This document shows positions 1 through 12,682 of a stretch of DNA of 64,000 nt, one piece after another. This DNA is from Ursus arctos (taxonomy: Eukaryota; Chordata; Mammalia; Carnivora; Ursidae). A program made the position numbers and the translations under genes. The stretch lies in assembly GCF_023065955.2 (NCBI RefSeq), contig NW_026622974.1:26071718-26135717 (forward strand), written 5' to 3'. Below the pieces are notes generated by a model. It worked only from the letters and a program-made list of their open reading frames with translations. It made no database searches and was not told the DNA's origin. Position 1 is the stretch's first letter, and every line of letters begins with the position of its first letter.

Positions 1-405
1 TGATCGGGACCACACTTAGGGAGCACAAATGCTGTTTGGAATTAGTATCCAGACCCAAGCTCAGCCAGTGACAAGGCAACTACCTTTCTCTTGGAGCATT
101 CTGTGAATGGAGTGAGGAGGTTAATTGCACTCCACAATCCCCAAGGCCACCTGGCCATGGTGTTCACATTTATTTCCGCCGTGGCCCTGTCACGTTGATT
201 ACATAGTTAAGAACAAGACTCTTTTGCATAGGTTTCTAGAGCAGTTCAGCTGCTGAGCTGCCTGGAAGCATTAATAACCTGGAATCAGAGTGACAGGAGA
301 GTTCCAGGCCCCAGTCCTCTACTGGGAGCTCCCGCCAATGTCTGTTTGTCTTTGAAAGAGCAACTAGAAAATGTGAAATTTGCTCATGCCATTTCTTCTT
401 TAATA
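1..405. other. Unassigned non-repetitive sequence
   Basis: No open frame, repeat family or RNA gene is recognised here. Base composition is balanced and low in CpG, as in ordinary mammalian intergenic or intronic DNA. Confidence 0.4.
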
Positions 406-407
406 AT

Positions 408-620
408 AAATACGTGTAGTGCTTAGTGAGGGCTTACTCTTTTCTAGAGGCCATGCATAAATGATCTTCAATTCTAACAGCCTTGCTAGAGAGTTATTTT
501 GGTTTTTATTTTTGAGGTGAGGAAAGTGCGGCTCAGAGACTTTAGGAGTTCCACAAGGCCACCGCATGAAAACTGACAGAACCAAGATCTGCTTCAGGGC
601 TGCCTCACACCATAAGGTGG
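408..620 (+). repeat. MIR SINE relic
   Basis: The order of blocks follows MIR: a 'gtgcttagtgagggcttact' start, an interior 'tttttgaggtgaggaaagtg' block, then 'ggctcagagactttaggagt' and a degenerate 'aaggccacc' block. It is strongly diverged, as expected of this ancient tRNA-derived SINE. Confidence 0.6.
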
Positions 621-939
621 GTTCTTCCTCCCAGGAAACACTTTCTCACAATCTTCATCAGCAGCTTCGTGAGAGCAGCCAGTGCATCCTGCCCAGTATG
701 AGTAAACAAGATAGAGAGGGAAGCACAGCGAGCCAGGGTTTGGGCCATGGAGAAAGGCAGCTGAATGTTAGCCCTGGGAAAGAGACGTGGTATTTAAATG
801 TTACTAGAGATTTTAACATGAGAGGAGTTCATTATACTTAAAGCCTATTATTAGTACTTCACAGCAAAGATCGAAACTGCTCCGCTTCCTCGTTGGCTCA
901 GCAGCTTTAACACCTCTCTCATTCTGTTCCACACTGGGC
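621..939. other. Unassigned sequence
   Basis: No recognisable repeat. A 91-codon frame starting at 566 crosses from the MIR into this stretch and resembles no protein I know, so it is taken as chance. Confidence 0.35.
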
Positions 940-1430
940 ACGATTTAGGGCCCTCCTCAGATTGTGCCAATCAGATCATGTCATCCCTCCACTTACAAAC
1001 CTTTAACAATTTTTATCAATCAAGCATCAATTCCAAATTCCTTAAAGTGGCAAATTGAATTCTTACCTTTCACTGCTCCCCTCTATTTCGCCATCCCATC
1101 TTTTCCTCTCTGTATGAATTATTTGGAGTTCCTTGAGCAAACCTTCCTTGCCTGTGTCTCTAAGACACTGTATAAGCTGTTGCTCCCGATAGGAACCTCC
1201 CCCCTCCCTCACTGAATTCATCCTGCACTTCCACTTCTGTTTTCCATAATACAGTAACTTAAGAGTCACCTACTCACAGAAGCCCTCCCTGACTGATCAT
1301 CCTGACTGAGCAGCACACAACATGCTGAGCTGTGATTTGGTTTACTTGAATTCTCTTGGTCTAGACTATGGAGTCCTTGGGAATGTGTACTGCTCAGGAG
1401 CACATATTAGGCTGTTAATAAACACCGAAG
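940..1430 (+). repeat. L2 LINE 3' region relic
   Basis: The text carries L2 hallmarks in order: 'tcagatcatgtcatccctc' near 973, 'cagaagccctccctgac' near 1278, and a degenerate 'tatggagtccttgggaatgt' plus 'ttaataaacaccgaagaat' end. It is old and fragmentary; boundaries are approximate. Confidence 0.6.
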
Positions 1431-2108
1431 AATCAGGCAAGGGTTGAGTAATCTAATACTTAGATTCTTATTTTCCTTGGTTCAGAGAGGTAAAAATCTT
1501 CTGGATTACCACTTTCCTAAAACGAATAATTAATTTTGAATCAGTTCATATTTTTGAATCAGTTCGACTTCAAGTATTTACTGAGCTTTTACTGCAAGGT
1601 CTTCTTAGCGTCCTATTTCTCCAGGGTAAATAAAAATTGTGCTGGTTATCTAAAAAATGGGGCTTCAATAGACAAGGTTACAAGCTAAAGTTTTTGAAAC
1701 AAGAATTTGCTTCAAATAATGTGAAACATGTACTCTATGCCAAATTGATCATATTCAGCAGTTTATAACATAAACTAAAGCCCTGATTCAGTTTGTAAAC
1801 TGATATTTGCTGTGATACCAGGTGCAGGGAGTGAATGCTAATGTCCTCCGGAGGAGTTAAACAATGAAAGTCAAATATCTGCTTAAAATATATCTTCATA
1901 TGAAACAAACCTTTGAAAACAATATGGTTTAGTTGGCTTCAGATATGTTCTTTAAAAAAATTTTTTCTCCTATATGAAATTAGAGAAAATACGGTTCGTT
2001 TAATGAAAAAAATCAATTGAGCCTGAAATTAACATATATATATAATTCAAAATGCTTTATCATGGGCAATACTCTTATGTCCTGTCATAGATTTAGCTTA
2101 AGTGATTT
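1431..2108. other. AT-rich unassigned sequence
   Basis: No repeat or coding signal is recognised. Short A/T homopolymers occur near 1950-1975 and an ATATAT run near 2033-2043. Confidence 0.35.
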
Positions 2109-2126
2109 AAAAACATCGGTGCCACT

Positions 2127-2332
2127 ATTGGGGCACATGGGTGGCTCAGTCAGTTAAGCCTCTGCCTATGGCTCAGGTCATGATACCAGGGTCCTGGGAT
2201 TGAATCCTGTGTCAGGCTCCCTGATCAGTGGGGAGCCTTTTTCTCCTTCTCCGTCTCCCCCTCCTCCCTGCTCGTGCTCTGTCTGTCTCTCTCTCAAATA
2301 AATGAAGTCTTTAAATAAAATAAAAAATAAAT
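2127..2332 (+). mobile_element. SINEC (CAN SINE, tRNA-Lys derived)
   Basis: A tRNA-like head ('gggtggctcagtcagttaag' as the A-box region, 'gggattgaatcctgtg' as the B-box region) is followed by a CT-rich stretch and an A-rich tail with 'caaataaatgaagtcttt'. An 18-bp target-site duplication with one mismatch flanks it (2109-2126 and 2333-2350). The single mismatch suggests moderate age. Confidence 0.93.
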
Positions 2333-2736
2333 AAAAACATAGGTGCCACTGTATTATTTTATACATAAATGTCAAATAGAAGTGGTTGAACCACAGGACT
2401 GGACTCCAAGGAGCAAGTCTGGATTTTCAGTGCATAGTCTACCACAGACTTAGTGGTACACAAATGAGATGTGGTATATACTCCACAAGTAAGATAATGG
2501 CTAGAATAGGGTGTTTCTTACACATTCATGGAGAGTCTACTTACTTTTCTAATTCACAATGTCCTTTTCTTTAGGAGAGTACTTTAACTTCTTAACGCAG
2601 GAAGGAATGAAGAGTTTTATACATACATTTTTCATTTTCAGAATAAATTTTCAAATGTTAACAAACTAAAATAAATATATATGGGTTGTTTGTACTAGTA
2701 TTCCACATTTATGAGTTAAAAAAAACAAACAAACAA

Positions 2737-3470
2737 ATCTTGAGAAAGAACAAAGCTGGAAGTAACACAATTCCAGATTTCAAGCTATACTACAAAGCTG
2801 TTATAATCAAAACAGTATGGTACTGGCACAAAAATAGACACATAGATCAATGGAAAAGAATAGAGAGTCCAGAAATAAACCCATGCTTGTTTGGTCAATT
2901 AATCTTCGACAGAGACAAGAATATCAATGGGGAAAAGACAGTCTCTGCAACAAATGGTGGTGAAAAAGGGGGAGATCTACATGCAAAAGAATGAGACTGG
3001 ACAACTTTCTTTCACCATACACAAAAACAAATTCAAAATAGATTAAGAACCTAAATGTGAGACCTGAAACCACGAAACTCCTAGAAGAAGACAAGCAGTA
3101 ATCTCTTCAACATTGGCTTAGAGATATTTTTCTAGATATATCTCCTCAGGCAATGGAAACAAAAGTAAAAATAAACTATTAGGACTGTATCAGAATGAAA
3201 AGCTTTTGCACAGTAAAGGAAACCATCAACAAAACAATAAGGCAACCTACAGAATGGGAGAAGATATTTGCAAATGATATATGTGATTACGGGTTCGTAT
3301 CCAAAATATATAAAGAACTTATACCAAAAAAACCTACAAATAATCTGATTAAAAAATGGGCAGAGGATCCAAATAGACATTTTCCCAAAGAAGACAGGCA
3401 GATGGCCAACAGACACATGAAAAGATGTTCCACATCACTAATCATCAGGGAAATGTAAATCAAAACCACA
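2737..3470 (+). pseudogene. L1 ORF2p C-terminal remnant
   Basis: Two plus-strand frames (2686-2994 and 3195-3458) translate to degraded C-terminal ORF2p. Recognisable words are '[19 protein letters not shown]', '[17 protein letters not shown]' and '[10 protein letters not shown]'. The part lies downstream of the reverse transcriptase domain. Stop codons and frame changes separate the blocks. It is non-functional DNA carried by the truncated L1. Confidence 0.85.
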
Positions 3471-3827
3471 ATGAGATATCACCTCACACTTGTCAGAATG
3501 GCTAGAATCAAAAAGACAAAAAATAACAAGTGTTGGTGAGGACGTGGAGAAAAAGGAACCCTTGTACATTGTTGGTGGGAATGCCAACTTGTACAGCCAC
3601 TATGGAAAACAGTTTGGAGGTTCCTTGAAAAATTAAAAATAGAATTGCCATAAGATCTAGTAATTCCACTACTGGGTATTTACCTAAAGAAAATGAAAAC
3701 ACAAATTCAAAAAGATATATGAACCCCTATGTTTATTGCAGCATTATTTACAATAGCCAAGATGTGAAAGCAACCCAAGTGTCCATCAATAGATGAATGG
3801 GTAATGAAGATGAAGATGGGGTACTTG

Positions 3828-3830
<3 letters not shown>

Positions 3831-3871
<41 letters not shown>
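3831..3871. repeat. (AC)n microsatellite, about 20 units
   Basis: An uninterrupted AC dinucleotide run lies inside the L1 3' region, just before 'agtgcaatatttctcagcca'. Carnivore L1s have a short 'tatacacacaca' motif at this point, so the run most likely grew from L1 sequence. It is likely length-polymorphic. Confidence 0.97.
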
Positions 3872-3873
<2 letters not shown>

Positions 3874-4250
3874 GCAATATTTCTCAGCCATAAAAAAGAA
3901 TGAGATCTTGCCATCTGCAATGACATGGATGGACCTAGAAGATATAATGCTAAGTAAAATAAGACAGAGAAAGACAAATTCCATATGATTTCATTCGTAT
4001 GTGAATTTAAGAAACAAAACAGATGAACAAACAGAAAAATGAGACAAAAAAACAGACTCTTAAATACAGAGGACAAGCTGGTGGTTGCTGGAGGGTAGTT
4101 GGGTGGGGGGATGGGTGAAATAGGTGACGGGGATTAAGAGTACACTTACTGTGCTGAGCACTGAGTAATATATAGAATTGTTGAATCATTATATTGTATA
4201 CCTGAAACTAATATAACACTATGTTAATTATACTTAAATCTTAAAAAATA

Positions 4251-5062
4251 GGGAAGAGTAAACTATAAAAAAATAAAAAGGCAAACAACAATAGCAACAA
4301 AATAAGCAGAGTTGATCAATGTGATCAAAGAATAAGCAAACTTTACTATAGCTAAAGAGTTTCTTTCTAAATGGTTTAACCCATGTTTCTCAGCCTCTTT
4401 AAAACCATCGGCCCACTCAACTAGGAAGATTTTATAGAGCTTAATTTTTTGCAGTTTGCACTGAGTTCAAGCTCACATTATTTGTTTCCCAATTATAATA
4501 TTATATTATTAGATATGCCTTTGCAAATTGCATAGTACTCTCCCGCTACCTACCTTGAAAATCACGTGTCAGCTTTTGTATACAAAGAAATTTACCACCA
4601 CTAAGCCAATCACGGGACTTCAAAAGATATGCTTTAGATGAGAAATACTTTGGTAAGGTCAGCTTCTACCCAGAGTCATGATGCAGTCCTTGTCAAACGG
4701 TTTATTAAGGGAGGGAAACCCCATCCTGAAGGACGGGTTGCATGGACTGATTGACAGTTGGGAAAGAACTAATGATATGTAAGTCCACTTACTCAAAGGG
4801 AACAGAATATAAATAGAAATTGGAAAAGCAATCATTTTACGATTGCAGTTTCAGCTTTTTCCTTGAACTTCAAGAATTTTGCTTTGTCTCTATACATGCT
4901 TGTATAAAAATCTTGTGTCCATATAAACCTTCACTTCTAAATATCATAAAACTATTGCTGCATTTTTAAAAATAAAATATTAAAAAAAACCTTCATTCTC
5001 TGCACTTAGTTACATGGTAAAACTTCATTAAGGCTTAGATAGCTAACAATCCTGATTAAAGA
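4251..5062. other. Unassigned sequence
   Basis: No repeat family is identified with confidence. The segment near 4385-4660 could be a very old DNA-transposon relic ('tttctcagcctctttaaaa'), but no inverted terminal repeats could be paired. Confidence 0.3.
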
Positions 5063-5073
5063 TTTGAAATTTG

Positions 5074-5312
5074 AGGAGCACCTAGGTGGCTCAGTTGGTA
5101 AAGTGTCTGTCTTTGGCTCAGATCATGACCTCAGTCATGATCTCAGAGTCCTGGGATAGAGCCCCGCGAGCACTGCATGGAGCCCTGCATCCGAGCTCTG
5201 CATCTGGCTCCCTGCTCAGGGGGGTGTTTGCTTTTTCCTCTCCCTCTGCCCACCCCCAACTCGTGCTCGCATGCACTCTCTCTCAAATCAATAAAATCTT
5301 TTTAAAAAATTT
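5074..5312 (+). mobile_element. SINEC with internal duplications
   Basis: Head 'aggtggctcagttggtaaag', CT-rich centre, 'caataaaatctttttaaaa' tail. An 11-bp target-site duplication 'tttgaaatttg' flanks it (5063-5073 and 5313-5323). It is longer than its neighbours because short internal segments repeat ('atcatgacctcagtcatgat'; 'gcatggagccctgcatccga'). Confidence 0.92.
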
Positions 5313-5323
5313 TTTGAAATTTG

Positions 5324-5845
5324 TTAAGATGAATATTTTAGCCTTTTTTCCCCTTGGGGTCTTTTAATTTGGTAATCTGCTTACTGTTTCATTAGGTGAG
5401 CGATGTAATCAGAGACCCATAGTAGCTATAGATATTACTAAGTTTAATGATTCAGGAATTCCCCTGAAGTGAAAATAATAACTAAACTGAATAATCTAAA
5501 TTGATTAGTTTTACTTGAATCATAACAGCTCTTGGGACTATAATATTAAACCTATCACTTCAGTATTTTCCGTTAATTCATTTCATGTATATCCCAGTAT
5601 CCAAAAGCAATTCTGCAAATGCAGTTTACCATTTCACTTTTTTTTTTAATTGCTTTTGGCTTTGTCCTTTAGAGAGCTTTATCTTTTATAATGCAAAATC
5701 ATTATGTAAACATCGTAACAAAATCAAGAGTTATTTCCTTTATGAGGGCCATCTCTCTGATTCCTGAATTATACACTGAAGCACTGTACAAATTGTACTG
5801 ACGTCTGTCAGTGAGTCCACTCTGGCCATCTTATCAAGAATACAG
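5324..5845. other. Unassigned AT-rich sequence
   Basis: No recognisable repeat or coding signal. A run of ten T bases lies near 5639-5648. Confidence 0.3.
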
Positions 5846-5937
5846 TTGTTAGGCATTGTGAAGGATATGAATGGGTGAGGCAGAAAGTCTGTCCTCGGGG
5901 AGTTTATAATCTGTGATTTTTGAGAAGACAACATATA
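5846..5937 (-). repeat. Possible L2 relic
   Basis: The sequence 'ttgttaggcattgtgaagga' followed by 'ctcggggagtttataatctg' resembles the antisense L2 3' block (size-of-gap, 'ggcactg', 'agggagcttacaatctagt'). It is short and diverged, so the call is weak. Confidence 0.35.
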
Positions 5938-7245
5938 AAATAATTATTTTTGAGCAATATGTGGCAGGTTGGGGTGATTAAAATATAAAATATAATTTAT
6001 ACATTCAAAAGAATATCAACATTCAAAGGACCATTCAAACTATCCATTAAGTGTGTTGATACTGTCTCAGCATAATAATTTTAGAATGCTGTCATTTGGA
6101 TCTGCTTTCCTAGGGAGTTACAAAACCACATAAGAATACCTGTTTCTTGCTAGCACTTTTTTTAAACCTGAAGATACTATTGGCTAATTTGATTGACTTA
6201 ACTTTTACTGACTTTTAACTGTCTTGAAATTACATTTCTCACCCTGAAAATGTTAAAATTATAGATATAGGCCCAAGCATCTTAGAGCAATTCCAATAAA
6301 GGCATTACCAATATAGAATTACCTTAACGTAAATGTATGATTTTTTAAGGTGAAACATTTGAAGTAAAGTATCCTAATGACTTCTAGTATACCTGTTTAA
6401 TATATATTTATAATATTTGCATTAAATGTATAAATATATTTATATAATGTGTGCATACTTGTATGATAAAGTACAATATCATTTCATAAGTACAAATAAA
6501 ATTCCATACAAATGGGATTTGGATAACAGAAGGAAGGGACAGGGCATTCCTGATAGAGAAAAAAAAAAAAAGAGAAGAAAAAAAAATAGTGGAAGGAACT
6601 AAATGATATATCCAACCACAGGAAAGAGATCAGTGAGCCCTTCAAAAGATGATTGGAAAGTGATGGTGACACATTTGATACAGAGGGTAAAAGGAAGGGG
6701 GAAATCAAACAACTGAAAGTTTTCTAGCTGGGTTATTATGCCCATAACAGAATGAGAGATGTTGACTCCAAAGTAAAGATAATGATTTTTGTAGTTAGAA
6801 ACATTGCATGACATAATTTGGAAGCTATCAAAGACTTCGTTATTACCTAGTTAGAATTCTTTTTTATTATTATTTTTTTAGAAAGCAAATAGAGAAGATA
6901 TTTGACCAAAAATGTAATGCCGGCCAAGAAAGGCAGAAGCCAACCCTTAATAATATTTCCTCTTTGGAATAGGAGTATACCTTTCAGAAGAGAGAAGACA
7001 TTCTAGTAGTGGGAGTGGTGATGTGGTGATTTGGGGTAAAATAAAAAGCTGGATGGGAGAAGTTTATCTATATTCATTGGTGAAGGTAGAAACTCAGAGT
7101 GGCAGAACTTTCAGAGGGTAGAAGAGGGAACAACTAGGCAGAGGAAAGGCCCAGAACACTGCAACGCCTACTAGAGAAGAAGGTGGAAACCATGGAATCA
7201 GATCAGGAACTTTCTTATTTTAAAGTAAAAAAAAAAGATTAAAAA
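5938..7245. other. Unassigned sequence
   Basis: No family is identified. It includes AT-rich DNA at 6395-6480, an A-rich purine tract at 6558-6588 and a T-rich segment near 6860. Minus-strand frames of about 70 codons here are T/A-rich chance frames. Confidence 0.3.
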
Positions 7246-7307
7246 TTAAAAAAATATATATATGTATATATATATGTGTGTATATATATGTATATATATA
7301 TATACAC
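7246..7307. repeat. AT/TG-rich microsatellite
   Basis: Imperfect (TA)n with TATG and TGTG interruptions, just upstream of an L1 fragment. Alternating purine/pyrimidine throughout. Confidence 0.9.
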
Positions 7308-7319
7308 ATGTACATCCAT

Positions 7320-9750
7320 AATAACAAAATAAAATAAAAAACACTAAAACAATAATAATTCTATAATATTAAGGAAATTGAATTTATAATTTTAAAATTC
7401 CCAATGGAGAAATCTCTGGGCCTAGATGGTTTCATAGGTGAATTCTACCAAATGTCTAAAAAGTAATTAACACCAACTCTACATAATCTGTTTCAGAAAA
7501 CAGAGGAGAAGGGAACACTTCCCAACTCTTCTTATAAAGCTAAAATTACCCTAGTATCAAAATGAGACAAACAGTACAAAAAAAGAAGAAAACTAGAGAT
7601 CAATGTCCCTTATGAATAGAAGTAAAAGTTCTTAACATATTAAAAGTAGAATTCAGCAATATATAACATATAGTATATAATAAAATAGTTTATAATAAGA
7701 ATTATTCACCATAAACAAGAGGGGTTTATTCCAGATATGCAAGACTGCTTCAATATTCAAGAATTAACCAATCAATGTAATCTATCGTATTAACAGAAGA
7801 AAAATCACATGAGTGTATCAATCAATCCAGTAAAAGAATTTGACAAAATTCAAAACATATTCATGACAAAATTCTCAGTTAAAAAAAAGGCACGGAGGAG
7901 AATTTCCCCATCTTGATAAAGAATATCTATTTAAAAAAACCCTACAGCTAACATTATACTTAATGGTGAGACTGGATGATTTTCCCCTAAAATTAGGAAG
8001 AAGGTAAGATGTTCATATTAGCACACTCATTCAACTTAATACTGGAAGTTCTGGCCAGTGCAGTAAGACAAAAAAAGAAAAAAAAGAAAAAGAAAAAAAA
8101 GACATACGGATCAGAAAGGAAGAAATAAAATTGTTCTTATTGTTCTTATTTGCAGATGTCATGATTATCTATATAAGGAGCCACAAAGAGTGTACAAAAA
8201 GCTTTTAAATTTTGGTCATAAGTTTTAAAATTCATACAGATATGCAAAGGACCCAGAATAGTAGAAATAATCTTGAAAAAGAATAGTCAGAGGACTCACA
8301 ATTCCACTTCAAAACTTATTTAATAAAGCTACACTAATCAAGCTAGTGTGGTATTAACATAAATATAGAGATAAAGATCAACAGAATAGAATTTAAAGTC
8401 CAGAAATAAACCTTTACATTTAGGGTCAATTGATTTTCAAAACAAGAGTGTCAAGAAAATTGAATGGGAAAAAAATAGTCTTTTCAACAAATGGTGCTGA
8501 AACAACTGAATATATGTATGCAAAAGAATGAATTTGGATCTCCACTTTCCTCCTACCTCATCATACACAAAAATAAACTAAAAATTGATCATATCCCTAA
8601 ATGTAAGAGATCAGGCTATGAGCTGTTTGAGGAAAGCATAGGCTTTGTGATCTTGGATTAGGCAATGGTTTCATAGATACTACATCAACTTACAAAGACA
8701 AAAGAAAAAGCAGGTATATTGGAATTCATCAAAATTAAAATACTTGTGACTCAAAGGATATTATGAAGTATTTGAAAAGAACCCACAGAATTGGAGAAAA
8801 TATTTGTAAGTCATATCTGTTGTGGGACTGATACTCAGAATATATAAAGAACTTTCAGAATTCAACAATGAAATAGTAATAACCCACCTAAAAAGTGGGC
8901 AAGGTGTTTGAATACACATCTCTCCAAAGAAGATACTATACAAATGGCCAAGAAGCAAATAAAAAGTTTCTTACTATTGTTAGTTTTTAAGGAAAAGCAA
9001 ATAAAAGCCATAAGAAGATACCACTTCACATTCACTAGGAAGACTATAATAAAAAAGATGGACCATAGCATGTATTGACAAGTATTTGGAGAAATTGGAC
9101 CCCCCTCCCTTCCTCATTTGTGGGAATGTAAAATGGTGGAGCCGCTGTGGAAAATAACTTGGCAGTTCTTCAAAAAGTGGAAGAGTTATCATAGACCCAG
9201 CACTTACGCTTTTAAGTACATACCCAAGAGAATTAAAAACATGCCCACACAAAAGTTTGTACACAAATGTTCATAGTAACATTATTTATGATAGCCAAAT
9301 GTGGAAATAACCCAAGCGTCCATCAATTAATGAATGGATAAACAAAATGTAATATATCCAAACATTGGAATATTATTTGGCCATGAAAATGAAGTACTAA
9401 TACAAGCTACAATGCAGGTGAATCATGAAATATGATGCTAAATCAAAGCAGTCACACACAAAAGGCCTCAAATTATATAACGCCTTCATTTTAAATGTCC
9501 GGAATAGGCCAATCTATAGAGACAGAGAGTAGATTTGTGGTTGCTAGGGGCTCTGGGAGGAAAAGGTGTGGAGTGACTGCTAATTAAGATGTGGTTTCAT
9601 TTCGGGGTGATGAAAATGTTCTAGAATTGCAGGGTGGTAATTATTGTACAACTGTATGAATATACTAAAAATCATTGAATAGAACAATTTGAGGGGGTGA
9701 ACTTTATGATATGTGAATTATATCTCAATATAATTTCATTAAAATAATAA
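7320..9750 (+). mobile_element. Older 5'-truncated L1 LINE
   Basis: Begins within ORF2 ('ctctgggcctagatggtttc' near 7415 matches the reverse-transcriptase-encoding region) and runs through the ORF2 3' end ('gtagaaataatcttgaaaaa', 'aatggtgctgaaacaactga') to an L1-type 3' UTR ending 'gtgaattatatctcaatata'. It is more decayed than the 2.7-4.25 kb copy: frames are broken everywhere. Boundaries are approximate; no clear target-site duplication. Confidence 0.88.
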
Positions 9751-10086
9751 TAAACTTAGTCATATAGAGCCTTTAAAAATTCTCAAGTTAAAACTTTCTA
9801 TGTAATATCCTATATTAATTAGAAGACTAACATGAGCTGCCTGTGGTTTAGACCCTTCTCCACATCTAATCTTTCCACATTAGAGAAAAAGTATGGGTTG
9901 TTGAATTAGATAATTGAAAACTTTATACAAAGAAACACTAAGCAATACCAAGGTCTGTCTATATTTACCAAGCAATTGCTACTGTTTTTAGTTTCTAATA
10001 CCTTAGAGTAAATAAAAGCATTGTAAATTTGGAATACCTCACAATATAAGATTTCCAATTTTCAAACTAACAGTGAGCTAATTATA
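9751..10086. other. Unassigned sequence
   Basis: Between an L1 tail and a SINEC; nothing recognisable. Confidence 0.3.
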
Positions 10087-10098
10087 AAACATCCTGAG

Positions 10099-10286
10099 TG
10101 GGATGCCTGGGTGTCTCAGTTGTTTAAGCATCTGCCTTCAACTCCGGTTATGATCCCAGGGTTCTGGGATCGAGTTCCGCATCAGGCTCCTTGCTCGGCA
10201 AAGAGCCTGCTTCTCCCTCTGCCTGCTGCTTCCCCTGCTTATTCTCTATCTCTGAAAAATAAATAAAATCTTTAAAATAAATAAAT
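10099..10286 (+). mobile_element. SINEC
   Basis: Head 'gggatgcctgggtgtctcag', B-box-like 'gggatcgagttccgcatcag', CT-rich centre, 'aataaataaaatctttaaaa' tail. A perfect 12-bp target-site duplication 'aaacatcctgag' flanks it (10087-10098 and 10287-10298). Confidence 0.94.
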
Positions 10287-10298
10287 AAACATCCTGAG

Positions 10299-12170
10299 CA
10301 CTGGAAGTATCCTACCTTTTTAAAATCAATGGAAATCTGGTAGGTCAATGCGTACTTTCATTATTTCAAATTTTCACTTAAGAACTTTGAATATCTTTTT
10401 GGCATGAACAGATTCAGAGTTATGAACATTTATTAACATATAAACAACAAACAGATGTTATAAAAAATACATGCATCTTCTCCAGATTAGATAAATCATT
10501 CTCGCCTCATGAAAAAGTCCTGTGCTGAGGGGATTGTATTTCTCATTATGATAATCATATTGATAGTTTTGATAGTTTATAATAACCAAAACAAGCCTTC
10601 TGTGTTGTTTTTGATCTTTGTTTTTCTGTTAATATGTTTTACTGTCTATTATGTGAAAATAAGGAGGGAAGGGACTGGAATAATTGAGTTGGTTAGTAGT
10701 TTGTTTCACTGCCACAGGCCTCCTATTTTGGATGTCAGGAGAAACCCATCTACCTCCATCTTTACTGGCCTAGTCTATGTAACTAGGCTAGCATTTTGTT
10801 TATTCTTTTTAGTGTCAAAGTCCTTCCTGGACAGCAAGCCCTGCTCCTCACATCTTGCTTAACTCTCACAAGCAAACATGAAAAAAATATTGATCTCTGT
10901 TGGAACCATGTCTAAATTTACAACATCCCTGAATAGGATTCCTGGTAACCTCTTGCATCTTTGTTCTCCTTCCATGCCGTCCTCCCAACCCCACACACAC
11001 CGGGGGCACACACACACCTTGACCTAGCTCAGTTTCTCTGTTCTTCCGTATTCCATATTCCTTCCTTTTCTTCTGATCCATTGTTTCAGGGATCAAGTAC
11101 ACCTGGTAGTTGAGTTTTCTAAGTATTCCATGGTTTGCGATGTTGTCCACACTCTTCCCCGTGCTCTCCATAAATTTGCGCAATGTCTAGTCAAGTTTAA
11201 GGCTGTTGTAGCTGAGAGTATTTTACTTCATGAAAGAAGTGGTATGTTTATTGGACCTCAATGGGCTTACTCCATCCAGAGACATGGAGAAGGGTTTATA
11301 CTGTAGCAGCAAAAGTCAAGATATGGGAAGGCCCTTTGCAATTTTTAAGAAAAGAAAGTAACTTTGCTAAAGCAAAGATTGGGTATGTTGGACACTAGAA
11401 GAGCAAGCAGGGACAAGAGTGTTGGGGACAGCTTGTATCCCATGCTGAGAAATGTGGGAAGGAGATCACCCTTAAGCAGCAGAGAATCTCTGAGTGTTTG
11501 ATAACAGTCAAATAGAGCAAGAAGATATTTTGTTTCTGTATTATTTTGGTGCTTTTTGATGATTTCTAAATCTATTCTCAATATGTAGCATATGGTCACA
11601 CAAAACTAATTTTCTTCCCTTGAAATGATCATTTCATATTTTAAAATCATCATTAATTTAATTTTATACAACTCTAATGGTTATCATGAGTCACATTCAT
11701 TATCACCATTTTTATTATATAAGTTTTGGGGTTAAATATTAACTAGGCCTTTAAATTTCTAGCTAAATATTTTATCGCAGACCTTTTGATTTCATGGTAG
11801 CTGTTTCATGGTAGTTGTTTTGCAGCCGTGACTGAGCAACCTGAATGTTTCAAAATTTTTGGCACAAAGGCTGCATAATTTAGAGAAGGAGCTTCTTTAA
11901 AGATTTTTTAAAAATTGACAATCTATAAACATAAAATTGCTAAATGAAACTAATACAAAACTCTTAGGAATCACAGTGATCAGATTGTCAGAGTGATTAA
12001 TTTGCAAATCATAGCCACATAAGCAAGGTGTCTTTTAGTCATGGGCTCCCTGTCATATTTCTCCTGACACAGTTTTAGTAAGATTCTGACAGGATCCAGA
12101 GAATCAGTTTTGATCACTGCCACTCTATTTTCCCTTCAACCCATTTAGGTAATTATTAACTTAGCTATGC
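10299..12170. other. Repeat-poor unassigned region
   Basis: I recognise no repeat. A 117-codon plus-strand frame at 10509-10862 has two hydrophobic stretches (about residues 9-26 and 31-50) but matches no family known to me and lies in T-rich DNA, so it is not called as a gene. A CA-rich patch lies at 10992-11019. Confidence 0.3.
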
Positions 12171-12179
12171 TAATTATCA

Positions 12180-12450
12180 TCACTCTATTTATGAGCAGTC
12201 TCTAGAACATTCTCAAATGGAAGTGATCTCTCCCTCTCTTTAAGTCCCCAGATGTTTCAGTTGTCACTCATTATATCTTTTGCTTCCTATTTAGTGTCTA
12301 GTATACCTCACATGTACACCTTATATCTTTAATTTTGATAAGCTACTTGAAGTCCAGATCATGTTTTTTTTTTTTTCCATCCTCCATTGTGCTTAGGAGA
12401 GTATCAGCAAAGAGGAGGCACTCAAGTGTCTTTGAACAAATGAATGATAT
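12180..12450 (+). repeat. L2 LINE 3' end relic
   Basis: Shows the L2 3' order: 'ataagctacttgaagtccag', then 'tgtgcttaggagagtatcag', then 'aggcactcaagtgtctttga' and 'acaaatgaatga'. A T12-T13 run interrupts it near 12363-12376. Confidence 0.5.
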
Positions 12451-12652
12451 ATTTTTCTCATTATCCTCTTCTAAGTTTCTCTCTCATATAGCAACCTTGG
12501 TTAAAATTCCTCCCTTCAGCCATGCATGGAGATTCCTTTAGAAATTACTAGCACATATATTTCAGTGTAAATTAGTGAGTATCTACTTGGGAAAAAAGTA
12601 CTATATTAAGAGGATAAGGAATGAGCAGAGTAGAAAAGACCCTCAAGGAGAC

Positions 12653-12682
12653 TAGATAGATAGATAGATAGATAGATAGATA
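12653..12682. repeat. (TAGA)7 tetranucleotide microsatellite
   Basis: Seven uninterrupted TAGA units. Confidence 0.97.

Larger units (their letters stand above)
2735..4250 (+). mobile_element. 5'-truncated L1 LINE
   Basis: Starts inside the 3' half of ORF2 and ends with the carnivore L1 3' UTR, 'gtatacctgaaactaatata' near 4197 and 'ttaattatacttaaatctta' near 4224. It lacks the 5' UTR, ORF1, endonuclease and reverse transcriptase, so it cannot move by itself. It contains a CA microsatellite. Clear target-site duplications were not found because both flanks are A-rich. Confidence 0.9.

Noticed and set aside
2127..2332. tRNA-like A and B box motifs (also in the other SINECs)
   Set aside because: They belong to SINE heads derived from tRNA-Lys; no cloverleaf with intact acceptor stem or anticodon arm, so not tRNA genes.
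3797..3988. Frame with a His-Thr repeat run
   Set aside because: Translation of the CA microsatellite within an L1.
10509..10862. 117-codon plus-strand frame with two hydrophobic stretches, like a small membrane protein
   Set aside because: Hydrophobicity follows from T-rich DNA. No recognisable domain, no homologue known to me, no splice, promoter or polyadenylation context. Conservation or RNA data would be needed to revive it.
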